This document shows, piece after piece, positions 14,463 through 23,003 of a stretch of DNA of 64,000 nt; the first letter of the stretch is position 1, and the number at the start of each line of letters is the position of its first letter. The notes under the pieces are model-generated. The model had not been told where the DNA came from. It saw only the letters and a list, made by a program, of their open reading frames with translations, and searched no databases. Source of the DNA: Streptomyces rugosispiralis. GTDB taxonomy: Bacteria > Actinomycetota > Actinomycetes > Streptomycetales > Streptomycetaceae. The translations under genes and the position numbers were made by a program. The stretch lies in assembly GCF_024505145.1 (NCBI RefSeq), contig NZ_JANIAA010000034.1, forward strand, positions 46,605 to 110,604. Direction: 5' to 3'.

Positions 14463-17446
14463 CCGTTGGTCGTGCTGTACGTGGCCGTGGCCTGCTCGAA
14501 GTACTGGTTGACCGCCCGGCGCTCATCGGACGGGCCGATGACCAGGACCACGTGGTAGCGGCCGTCGATCAGCATCGCGAGGTTGCGCGCGTACACATTC
14601 CGCCCGCTGCTGTCGCGCCAGGTGAACGCGCCCTCCGCCATCGCCGTACGGCCGACGTCGATCCGCCGCAGCCCGGAGGAGGAGGCCCAGGAGGAGCCGC
14701 GGAAGGCGGACAGTTCGGCCTCGCGGTCCTGCTGGTACGCCATCGGGTCGCCGCCGAACTCGGACATCTTGTCCCGCCCGGCCACGACCACCAGCTCGAA
14801 GTCCCCACCGATGTAGCGGATCTGGCCGCGGCCGTTCTCGCCCCGGCGGGTCCAGCCGTCGTGCACGGCGACCTTGAACCCCTTGGGGTCCTTACGGACC
14901 GCGAAGCCCTTCGCCAGCCCGGCCGGGTCGGTGGACTGCGGCTCCTGGTCGCCGGAGCCGGCGGGCTTTCCGGCCTCCCCTTGGTTGCCGTCGCCCTTGT
15001 CGCCGCCGCTCTTGTCGCCGTCCGCGGGGTCGTTCGGCGCCGCGCTGGGCGCACCGGCCGAGCCCGTACGCCCCTGGCCGCCGTCGTCCTTGGAGCGCGG
15101 CATGAACATCGTCGCGTAGAGCACCGCGGCCGCCAGCCCCAGCAGGATCAGGAGCAGCAGCATCCGCCCCAGCTTGCGCGGTTTGCGCTGGGTGGTGGGC
15201 GCCGGAGGAGCCTGCCGGGTCTCCCGGCTCTCTCTCGTCTCCCGCTTCTCGCGCTTGTCCCGCCGGTGCCGCGCATGGCCCACCGGCGCGTCGGGCGCGG
15301 CGGCGGGGCGGCGGCCCCGGCCCCTGCGCACCAGCCAGCCGCGCCTGCGGACGATCGGCAGCCGCCGGGGGTCGGAGGTGCCACCGGAGCCGAGCGAGGG
15401 CACCGTGACCGTGCTGATGCCGACGTCCGGCTCGGGCGCCGACCGGATCAGGGACCGCAGCCAGCCGCGCAGCTCCTCGAAGTCCGGGCGCTCGGTGGGG
15501 TCCTGGCGCATCAGCGACTCGACGACGGGGCGCAGCGGACCGCACTCCTCCGCGTACGCGGGCGCCTCCCCACAGACCATCTGCACCAGCTCGGCGGCGC
15601 TCTCCTCCGGGTACGGGGCATGGCCCTGCACCGCGCGGAACAGCAGCGCGCCGAGCGCCCAGAGATCGGCGGCGGGGCCGACCGGGGGCGCCAGCCGCCA
15701 GTTCTCATGGACCGGGCCCGCCTGCTCGGGCGCCCATCGCTCGGTGACGGCGCCGACCACGACGATACGGGCCTGGCGGGCGCGTTCGGCGGCGAGCGCG
15801 GTGGCGGGGCCGCCGCCGGTGGCTCCGCCGGAGTCCCAGGAGCCGCCCTCGGGGGCGGACGGGCCTTCGGATGCGGACGGTTGGGCGTCGGACGGATGGG
15901 CGTTCTCCGCGGCCTCCGGCTGACCGGGCCAGCGGGCGCCGCCGGTCACCGGCTCCGGATCTGGCTCGGGGGCGGGCGTCGGGGCGGGGTCGGGGGCGTG
16001 CGGGGAGCGGGTGGCCGCGTCGACGTTGGCCCGCGCGGCGGCTCGCGCACCCGCCGCGTAGGCGGCGATGGCGCTGGCCCGCGCCGCCCGCGCGGCCGCG
16101 TTCGGCGCATCGGCGCCGACACCGCCCCGTGCTTCCTCCCGGTCCCCAGGCTGTCCCGGCTGTCCCGCCCGTCGCGGGCCGGGCAGCCCACCGGCGGCCG
16201 CCTGATCCCGGTAGGGCGCCATGGGCCCACCAGCCCCCGGACCGAGCGTCACCTGGTCCCGATACACCGGACCGCCGGGGCGGGACCTCACCGGACCACC
16301 GGCGCCCGGACCCGCCGGACCGCCCGCGCCCGGACCACCGGCGCCCGGACCCGCCGAGCCATTGGCGTCCGGCCCCGAACTCGCCTCCAGCACCGCGTGG
16401 TCGCCGTAAGGCGATCGTGGCTCGGGCAGGCCCGGCGATCTGCCCTGGCCGCCGTGTTCCCGGCCGTCGGCGTCGGGCCGGGCCGCGCCCGCGGGCTCGT
16501 CGGGGCGGACCGCGCCCGCCGGTTCATGGCCACCGTAAGGGCGGCCCGGCGGCAGGAAGTCTCCCCCGGCGCCCTGGTCGTGGTAGCGCGGGCCGCCGTG
16601 CGGCCGTGCCTCGCCGCCCTCGGCCGTACGGGCCCCGGGGATGGCGGCGCGCCCTTCGTCCCCTCGCGCGGCCAGGCCCTGCGCCGCAGCCGGACCCCGC
16701 TCGGCCGAGTCCGGGTGGTCGCCGGAACCCGACGAGCCCGGCGGCAAGGAAGCCGGGACATCAGCCGACGGGCCATCAGCCGACGGGCCATCCTCCGCAG
16801 CGGACACGGCATCCGGAGCGGGCGAGGACGCGGCCGCCGGAACGGGGTCGTAGCCGCACAGCGCCTCCTCCGCCGCACCCGCCGCCAGCCCCGTGAGCAT
16901 CGCGCGCCCGTCGTCGCACAACAGCACCGTACGGGCGGTGATGTTGCGGTGGACCCAGCCGTGGGCGTGCAGGGCGCGCAGCGCCGTAAGGACGTCGTTG
17001 GCGACCTCGGCGGCACGGTGCGGGGACAGCGTGCCCTCGGCGAGCAGCGCGGCCAGCGGGCGGCCGGAGACCAGTTCGCTGACGATCCACAGGCTCCCGG
17101 CCTCCGCGAAGACATGGAAGACCTGGCCGAGCCGGGGATGGTCGGGGATCTGCGCGGCGGACGTCGCCGCCGCGATGGCGCGCCGGACGGCCGGGTCACC
17201 GCCGCCCCGGGCCGTACGCCCGGCACCGGCGAACGTGCCGTTACGCCCCGACGGCCCGCCGCCCCACCGCGCGTCGTCGCCCACGACTTCCGCTTCGACG
17301 ACCTCCGGCAGCGGTATCTGCCGCAGATGGACTTCCTGCCCGCTGTAGGTGTCGAAGGCGCGGGTCTCGACGAGTTCGTACTCGTCGGCAGGCGGCAGGG
17401 GCAGGCGATAGCGGTCGGCCAGCACCCGGCCCGCGTACTCCTCCAC
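14459..17446 (-). CDS. Membrane pseudokinase with activation loop split by a ~350-residue insertion
   Basis: 995 residues. The N-lobe and early C-lobe of a Ser/Thr kinase fold are recognisable (residues ~10-200), but the VAIK lysine is replaced (HLRQIPLP), HRDxKxxN reads HRNITART (166-173), and DFG reads TGL (185-187), so it should not be catalytic. After ~200 a Gly/Ala/Pro-rich tract of about 350 residues is inserted; the fold then resumes with RWAPEQAG near 570 and DLWALGALLFRAVQG to ~680. A membrane helix lies near 760-785, then an extracytoplasmic C-terminal domain that resembles that of the neighbouring kinase. The location next to glpD matches, from memory, the pka kinase cluster of S. 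coelicolor linked to spore-wall synthesis. Likely a scaffold or regulator of the adjacent active kinase. Confidence 0.85.
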   Translation of the reverse strand: MEEYAGRVLADRYRLPLPPADEYELVETRAFDTYSGQEVHLRQIPLPEVVEAEVVGDDARWGGGPSGRNGTFAGAGRTARGGGDPAVRRAIAAATSAAQIPDHPRLGQVFHVFAEAGSLWIVSELVSGRPLAALLAEGTLSPHRAAEVANDVLTALRALHAHGWVHRNITARTVLLCDDGRAMLTGLAAGAAEEALCGYDPVPAAASSPAPDAVSAAEDGPSADGPSADVPASLPPGSSGSGDHPDSAERGPAAAQGLAARGDEGRAAIPGARTAEGGEARPHGGPRYHDQGAGGDFLPPGRPYGGHEPAGAVRPDEPAGAARPDADGREHGGQGRSPGLPEPRSPYGDHAVLEASSGPDANGSAGPGAGGPGAGGPAGPGAGGPVRSRPGGPVYRDQVTLGPGAGGPMAPYRDQAAAGGLPGPRRAGQPGQPGDREEARGGVGADAPNAAARAARASAIAAYAAGARAAARANVDAATRSPHAPDPAPTPAPEPDPEPVTGGARWPGQPEAAENAHPSDAQPSASEGPSAPEGGSWDSGGATGGGPATALAAERARQARIVVVGAVTERWAPEQAGPVHENWRLAPPVGPAADLWALGALLFRAVQGHAPYPEESAAELVQMVCGEAPAYAEECGPLRPVVESLMRQDPTERPDFEELRGWLRSLIRSAPEPDVGISTVTVPSLGSGGTSDPRRLPIVRRRGWLVRRGRGRRPAAAPDAPVGHARHRRDKREKRETRESRETRQAPPAPTTQRKPRKLGRMLLLLILLGLAAAVLYATMFMPRSKDDGGQGRTGSAGAPSAAPNDPADGDKSGGDKGDGNQGEAGKPAGSGDQEPQSTDPAGLAKGFAVRKDPKGFKVAVHDGWTRRGENGRGQIRYIGGDFELVVVAGRDKMSEFGGDPMAYQQDREAELSAFRGSSWASSSGLRRIDVGRTAMAEGAFTWRDSSGRNVYARNLAMLIDGRYHVVLVIGPSDERRAVNQYFEQATATYSTTNG

Positions 17447-17603
17447 GACGCCTCCCCAAGCGCGCGACCAACGCCGCCCTCATCAGCGGTCAGCGCAGCC
17501 TGAAACCCTTCAAATATGGTCGTTTTGGCGGGTTCCTGCGGCTGCGCACAGTCTAGGGCCTCTCACGATACGTGCCCGAACGACGCTTCGCCGACAGGAG
17601 TGT

Positions 17604-19643
17604 TCAGTCCGTAATCTTGAACGTGTCGAAGGCGGTCTGCCGGAGGGTCACACACTCCTTGTCGTCCCACTTGCTCGCCTCGCAGGTGATCAGTATGGCG
17701 AAGCCATGACTGCCGTCCGCCTTGAAGCCGCGGTTGAGCGCCCGGACCCGCTTGCCGTCCTGGTCGCGCTCGAACTCCCAGTCCGCGACGGTCGGATAGC
17801 CGTGCCAGTCCACCGACTTGATGCCGAGGCCCTTGTAGCCGGACATGGTGCGGCGGGCGTTCTCCTCGCCCTTGCGCCAGTCCGCCTCCGCGTCAGACTT
17901 CGGCGCGTTGGTGAAGTCGATCTGAATACGCGGAATGCTGGAGCCGCCGTAGTACTTACGGCTTCCGGAATAACTCCCGGGGTGGACCGACCAGCCCTCC
18001 GGCATGGCCATGCTGAACGGGAAGTCGGAGCTCTTGACGGTCTTGTAGCCCTCGGGCAGGCCGCCCTTACCGCCGTCGCCCTTGCCCTTACCGCTGTTGT
18101 CGCCGCTTCCGCCGCCCTTGCCCGAGTTGTCGTCCGAACCCTTGGAGGCATCCGGCTGACCGCTCTGCTTACCGCCGGAGTCCTCCGTCTTCGGTGACTC
18201 GCCCGCCGACTGGCCGGTCTTGTCGGTGCCCTTGCCCTGGTCCTCCTTGGAGCCGCCCGAGGCCCCGGCGGAGGCGGACTTGTCGCCGCCGGAGGAGCCC
18301 TTGGCGTCGTCGCCGCCGTCCCCGCCGCTGTTCAGCACGATGGCGAGCACGGTGGCCACGATGGCGAGCACCACGACCACCGCGATGATGATCAGCGTGC
18401 GCTTGGGGACCACATCGGTGATCGAGGCGCGCGGCGGCAGGGAAGGCCGCGGGGCGGGCGCGGCCTCGGGCGTCGCGGCGTCCGACCTGGAGCCCGCGGC
18501 CCCGGAACCCGCCGCTCCAGACGCCGCTCCAGACGCCGCTCCAGACGTCGCACCGGACTTCGCACCGGACTTCGCACCGGACTTCGCGCCCGACGCCGAC
18601 GCCGACTCCGGCTTCGCCTCGCTCTTGTCCCCCGTCTTCTTCACCGCCGCGGCGGCGGCCGCGTTGCGCACCGACTTCAGCGCGCCGCGCCTGCGCTCCG
18701 CCGCGGCCGTCTCCTTGGCCTCGGCCGCTGCCTCGTCCTCCTTCGACGGGGCGGGCGGCAGGCTCATCGTGCGGGTCGCGTCGGCGGGGGCCTTGGTGAC
18801 CTCGGGCCCGTTCACCACATGATCGAGCAGCGCCCGCGCCCCGGCGTCGTCGAGCCGCCGGTCCGGGTCCTTGGTGAGCAGGCCGTAGATGACCTCCTCC
18901 AGCGGGCCCGCGTTCTTCGGCGGCTCCACCGGCTCGGTCATGACGGCCGTCAGGGTCGCTATGGCCGTGCTCTTGTCGTACGGCGGTACGCCCTCCACCG
19001 CCGCGTACAGCAGCCCGCCCAGCGACCACAGGTCGGCCGGCGGACCCGGCTTCTGGCCGCGGGCCCGCTCCGGGGAGATGTAGGAGGGCGCGCCGACGAG
19101 CATGCCGGTCGAGGTCACCGACGGGTCGCCCTCGACCTGGGCGATGCCGAAGTCGGTGAGGACGACCCGGCCGTCGTCCGAGATCAGCACGTTGGAGGGC
19201 TTCACATCGCGGTGCAGGATGCCCGACTGGTGGGCGGCGCGCAGCACATCGAGGACGGCGAGCCCGACCTCGGCGGCGCGCTTGGGGGTCAGCGGGCCGT
19301 CGTCGCGGACGACATCGGCGAGGGAGCGGCCCTCGATGAGCTCCATGACGATCCACGGGCGGTCGTCCTCGTCGACCACGTCGTAGACGGTGACGGCGCC
19401 GTTGCTGCGGATCCGGGCGATCGCCTTCGCCTCGCGCAGCGTGCGGGTGATGAGCCGTCTCTTCTCGTCCTCCTCCACGCTGGACGGGAAGCGCAGCTCC
19501 TTGACCGCGACCGTACGGCCGAGGGTCTGGTCACTCGCACGCCAGACCGTCCCCATGCCGCCCTGACCGAGAATCTCCCCGAGCCGGTACCTCCCGGCGA
19601 GGAGGCGCCCAGTCGAACCCTGCGTCTTCTCAGCCTCCGACAT
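17604..19643 (-). CDS. Transmembrane Ser/Thr protein kinase (PknB-like, no PASTA)
   Basis: 679 residues from ATG 19643, which has GAGGGG four bases upstream. All catalytic elements are present: GQGGMG loop (26-31), Lys48 in VAVKEL, HRDVKPSN with Asp146, DFG at 164-166, and APSYISPERARG. A low-complexity juxtamembrane segment (300-410, with 12-bp repeats) precedes one membrane helix at ~413-436. The extracytoplasmic part has a Ser/Gly/Lys-rich linker and a C-terminal globular domain starting FPFSMAMPEGW, not PASTA. It lies 157 bases upstream of the pseudokinase gene in the same direction. It presumably couples an envelope signal to phosphorylation of cell-wall or developmental targets. Confidence 0.92.
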   Translation of the reverse strand: MSEAEKTQGSTGRLLAGRYRLGEILGQGGMGTVWRASDQTLGRTVAVKELRFPSSVEEDEKRRLITRTLREAKAIARIRSNGAVTVYDVVDEDDRPWIVMELIEGRSLADVVRDDGPLTPKRAAEVGLAVLDVLRAAHQSGILHRDVKPSNVLISDDGRVVLTDFGIAQVEGDPSVTSTGMLVGAPSYISPERARGQKPGPPADLWSLGGLLYAAVEGVPPYDKSTAIATLTAVMTEPVEPPKNAGPLEEVIYGLLTKDPDRRLDDAGARALLDHVVNGPEVTKAPADATRTMSLPPAPSKEDEAAAEAKETAAAERRRGALKSVRNAAAAAAVKKTGDKSEAKPESASASGAKSGAKSGAKSGATSGAASGAASGAAGSGAAGSRSDAATPEAAPAPRPSLPPRASITDVVPKRTLIIIAVVVVLAIVATVLAIVLNSGGDGGDDAKGSSGGDKSASAGASGGSKEDQGKGTDKTGQSAGESPKTEDSGGKQSGQPDASKGSDDNSGKGGGSGDNSGKGKGDGGKGGLPEGYKTVKSSDFPFSMAMPEGWSVHPGSYSGSRKYYGGSSIPRIQIDFTNAPKSDAEADWRKGEENARRTMSGYKGLGIKSVDWHGYPTVADWEFERDQDGKRVRALNRGFKADGSHGFAILITCEASKWDDKECVTLRQTAFDTFKITD
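18511..18590. repeat. 12-bp tandem repeats in kinase juxtamembrane region
   Basis: Three units of gccgctccagac followed by three units of gcaccggacttc. On the minus strand they encode SGA and SGAK blocks (residues ~350-378) in the cytoplasmic linker before the membrane helix. Frame-neutral. Confidence 0.8.
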
Positions 19644-19804
19644 GCGACCCCTCTGCAAATCTACCCACCCTGAACCCACCCTGGGAGAGCATCCATTGTC
19701 TCTCATCCGCGGACCCGAAACCGCCCCGGGTCCGGGGCGCGGCGCGGCGGCCACCGCGGTACCTGCGACCATCTGGAAGTACGCAGGAAACGGAGGTCCG
19801 TGTC

Positions 19805-21031
19805 ATGCCCATCTCCGCAATACGATGGCACAGGCGGAGCCGTATGCCGACCGCCGTGGCGCTCGCGACCGCCCTCGCGGTCGTCCTGTCCGGCTGCGGC
19901 GCGGCGGCCACGGAACCGGGCCGGGACGCGGACCCGCGGGCGAGCGCGAGTCCGGGCGCCAAGAGCGGGCGTGACGGTGCCCTGCGCGCCGCCGTACGGC
20001 GGTTGGCGGCCCAGGGCGACGCGCCGGGCGCCGCGGTGCTCATCCGCCGGGAGGGCGGCGGCACGCGGTACCTCGCCTCGGGGGTCGCGGACGTCCGCAC
20101 CGGACGCCGGATCCACCGGAGCGACCACTTCCGGGCGGGCAGCCTCACCAAGACCGTCATCGCGGCGGTGACGCTGCGGCTCGCCGCCCGGGGGCGGCTC
20201 GACCTCGGCGACACGGTGGAGGAGCACCTCCCGGGGCTGGTCCGGGGCCGGGGCAACGACGGCCGGACCATCACGATTCGTCAGCTTCTGAACCAGACCA
20301 GCGGGCTGTACGACTACACCGCCGACCCGAGGGTGGCGCGCCAGCTGTCCCACGCGACCGACCGCACCCGCACCCCCGCCTCCCTGGTGCGGACCGCCGT
20401 CGCGCACCGCCCGTACTTCGCCCCCGGGGCCGGCTGGCGCTACTCCAACACCAACTACGTACTGCTGGGCATGGTCGTCCAGCGGGTCACCGGCCGCTCC
20501 TACGCGACCGAGGCCCGGCGCGACGTCCTCGCCCCGCTGCGGCTGCACGGCACCTCCTTCCCCGGCACCCGTACCGCCCTCCCGGACCCGCACGGCCGCG
20601 CGTACACGCGGAACGGCGGGGCCGGGGACGGCGGCGCCCGGCGCGATGTCACCAACCTCAACCCCTCCTCGGCCGGGGCCGCGGGGGAACTGGTCTCCAC
20701 GCTCGACGATCTGAGCCGCCTCCTCCCCGGACTGCTGCGCGGCAAGGTCCTGCCCCGGGCCGAGCTGCGGCAGATGCGGAACACCTCCGCCTCCGACGGC
20801 CGGTACGGCATGGGGCTGTTCCCGGTGCGGCTGGCGTGCGGGGTGACGCTGTGGGGTCACAACGGCGAGATCAACGGCTCCTACGCGCTGGCCGTGGCCG
20901 CCCCCGACGGCCGCCACAGCCTCGCCTACCGGCTCAACAGCACGGCCGCCTCGGGCCTGACCGCCGAAACGTCCCTGCTCGAGACGGAGTTCTGTCCTCG
21001 CCGGCAAGACCCAGTAGGACACGGCCAGTAA
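19805..21031 (+). CDS. Lipoprotein serine hydrolase (beta-lactamase / DD-peptidase class C fold)
   Basis: 408 residues. A signal peptide ends in the lipobox VLSGC (Cys31). Penicillin-recognising motifs are SLTK (Ser113, Lys116), YSN (in WRYSNTNY) and HNG (in LWGHNGEING), typical of class C beta-lactamases, DD-carboxypeptidases and esterases. It is exported and tethered to the membrane, acting on peptidoglycan peptides or small esters; which one cannot be told. GGAGG eight bases before ATG 19805. Divergent from the kinase gene. Confidence 0.88.
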   Translation: MPISAIRWHRRSRMPTAVALATALAVVLSGCGAAATEPGRDADPRASASPGAKSGRDGALRAAVRRLAAQGDAPGAAVLIRREGGGTRYLASGVADVRTGRRIHRSDHFRAGSLTKTVIAAVTLRLAARGRLDLGDTVEEHLPGLVRGRGNDGRTITIRQLLNQTSGLYDYTADPRVARQLSHATDRTRTPASLVRTAVAHRPYFAPGAGWRYSNTNYVLLGMVVQRVTGRSYATEARRDVLAPLRLHGTSFPGTRTALPDPHGRAYTRNGGAGDGGARRDVTNLNPSSAGAAGELVSTLDDLSRLLPGLLRGKVLPRAELRQMRNTSASDGRYGMGLFPVRLACGVTLWGHNGEINGSYALAVAAPDGRHSLAYRLNSTAASGLTAETSLLETEFCPRRQDPVGHGQ

Positions 21032-21043
21032 GACACGCGACCT

Positions 21044-21108
21044 CCTCCTACAGCGGCCTCTTACAGCGGTCTCCTACAGCGGCCTCCTACAGCGGCCTCC
21101 TACAGCGG
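21044..21108. repeat. 13-bp tandem repeat overlapping the end of glpD
   Basis: Five units of cctcctacagcgg (two with one substitution). The last unit includes the glpD stop codon (21100-21102), so glpD ends inside the array and the other units lie in the convergent intergenic gap. The unit is not a multiple of three, as expected for mainly non-coding DNA. Confidence 0.9.
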
Positions 21109-22806
21109 GATGATGTCCGGCGCGCCCAGCCGGGCCGCGTCCGCCGTGAGGTCGTCCGGCTGACGCTGCGACTCGCGCTCCGCCTCCACCCGCTTCTCGT
21201 AGTGCTGGACCTCCCGGTCGAGCTGGTCCTCGGTCCAGCCCAGCACCGGCCCCATCAGCTCGGCCACCTCGCGGGCGCAGCGGGTACCGCGGTCGAAGGT
21301 CTCGATGGAGATGCGGGTGCGGCGGGTGAGGACGTCGTCCAGATGGCGGGCGGCCTCGTGCGAGGCGGCGTAGGAGACCTCGGCGCGCAGATAGTCCTCC
21401 GCCCCGGCGAGCGGCTTCCCCAGCGAGGCGTCGCCCGCGATCAGGTCCAGCACCTCCTGCGTCGCCGAGCCGTAGCGGTTGAGCAGATGCTCGATCCGCG
21501 CCGCGTGCAGCCCGTACTGCCGGCCGATGCGCTCCCGGGCGTTCCACAGCGCCTTGTAGCCGACGGCGCCGACCAGCGGGATCTCCTCGGTGACACAGGG
21601 CCCGACCCGGCGGTCGAGGCCGTGCACCGCCTCGTCCACGGCGTCCTTGGCCATCACCCGGTACGTGGTGTACTTGCCGCCCGCGACCACCACCAGGCCC
21701 GGCACCGGATGGGCGACGGTGTGCTCGCGGGAGAGCTTGCTGGTGGCGTCCGACTCCCCGGCCAGCAGCGGGCGCAGCCCGGCGTAGACGCCCTCCACGT
21801 CGTCACGGGTCAGCGGCACCGCGAGGACCTCGTTGACATGCTCCAGCAGATAGTCGATGTCGGCGCTGGAGGCGGCCGGATGGGCCTTGTCCAGGTCCCA
21901 GTCGGTGTCCGTGGTGCCGATGATCCAGTGCCGGCCCCAGGGGATCACGAACAGCACGCTCTTCTCGGTGCGCAGGATCAGCCCGGTGGTGGAGTGGATG
22001 CGGTCCTTGGGCACCACCAGATGGATGCCCTTGGAGGCCCGGACGTGGAACTGGCCGCGCTCGCCGATCAGCGCCTGGGTCTCGTCGGTCCACACCCCGG
22101 TGGCGTTGACCACCTGCCGGGCGCGGACCTCGAACTCGCCGCCCTGCTCCAGATCGTGCACCCGGGCGCCGACCACGCGCTCGCCCTCCCGCAGGAAGCC
22201 GACCACCCGCGCGCGGTTGGCCACATGGGCGCCGTACTCCGCCGCCGTGCGCACGAGCGTGGTGACATAGCGGGCGTCGTCCATCTGGGCGTCGTAGTAC
22301 TGCAACGCCCCGACCAGCGCGTCCTTCTTGAGGCAGGGGGCCACGCGCAGCGCCCGCCCGCGGCTCAGATGGCGGTGGGCGGGCAGTCCGCGGCCGTGCC
22401 CGGAGGAGATCGACATGGTGTCGTAGAGCGCGACGCCCGAGCCCGCGTAGAACCGCTCCCAGACCCGGTGTTTCAGCGGATACAGGAACGGCACCGGCTT
22501 GACCAGGTGCGGTGCGATCCGCTCCAGCAGCAGTCCGCGCTCCTTCAGCGCCTCGCGCACCAGTGCGAAGTCCAGCATCTCCAGATAGCGCAGTCCGCCG
22601 TGGATCAGCTTGCTGGACCGGCTGGAGGTCCCGGAGGCCCAGTCCCGCGACTCGACCAGACCGGTCTCCAGGCCCCGCGTCGCGGCGTCGAGTGTGGTGC
22701 CCGCGCCGACCACTCCGCCGCCCACGACCAGCACATCGAGCTCACGGTCCGCCATCCGGGCCAGCGCCTCGCCGCGCTCGGCCGGTCCCAGTGCCGGTGT
22801 CTTCAC
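21100..22806 (-). CDS. glpD: FAD-dependent glycerol-3-phosphate dehydrogenase
   Basis: 568 residues. N-terminal FAD motif VLVVGGGVVGAGTTLDAATRG, the GlpD signature GTSSRSSKLIHGGLRYLE, and later IGTTDTDWD and GGKYTTYRVMA, plus the C-terminal GlpD/GlpO domain. It oxidises glycerol-3-phosphate to dihydroxyacetone phosphate at the membrane and passes electrons to quinone. GTG 22806 is supported by GGGAGG five bases upstream. It stands alone without glpF/glpK, as at the equivalent S. coelicolor site (memory). Confidence 0.95.
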   Translation of the reverse strand: MKTPALGPAERGEALARMADRELDVLVVGGGVVGAGTTLDAATRGLETGLVESRDWASGTSSRSSKLIHGGLRYLEMLDFALVREALKERGLLLERIAPHLVKPVPFLYPLKHRVWERFYAGSGVALYDTMSISSGHGRGLPAHRHLSRGRALRVAPCLKKDALVGALQYYDAQMDDARYVTTLVRTAAEYGAHVANRARVVGFLREGERVVGARVHDLEQGGEFEVRARQVVNATGVWTDETQALIGERGQFHVRASKGIHLVVPKDRIHSTTGLILRTEKSVLFVIPWGRHWIIGTTDTDWDLDKAHPAASSADIDYLLEHVNEVLAVPLTRDDVEGVYAGLRPLLAGESDATSKLSREHTVAHPVPGLVVVAGGKYTTYRVMAKDAVDEAVHGLDRRVGPCVTEEIPLVGAVGYKALWNARERIGRQYGLHAARIEHLLNRYGSATQEVLDLIAGDASLGKPLAGAEDYLRAEVSYAASHEAARHLDDVLTRRTRISIETFDRGTRCAREVAELMGPVLGWTEDQLDREVQHYEKRVEAERESQRQPDDLTADAARLGAPDIIPL

Positions 22807-23003
22807 CGCTGCCTCCCGTTGTGATCGACGCCACGCCGCCCTGCCGATTTTCCTGGCTTTCTCCCGTCCGTGCCATGCCGCTGCTCCGGCCGTCGACGCG
22901 ACACCGTGTCAACACCCCTCACCAATACTGAATACGAGTCATATTTCCGCTTAGTCTGCCTTTGCGCCATCCGACATCGTCCCGGGAAGGACGACACGAC
23001 GTC

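Noticed and set aside
14552..17503. 983-codon open frame opposite the pseudokinase
   Set aside because: Arises from high third-position GC on the other strand; no domains, while the minus strand shows a clear kinase fold, membrane helix and conserved C-terminal domain.
19644..19772. N-terminal extension of the Ser/Thr kinase to 19772
   Set aside because: The kinase domain and GAGGGG site fix the start at 19643; the extension runs into the divergent promoter region and has no conserved sequence.
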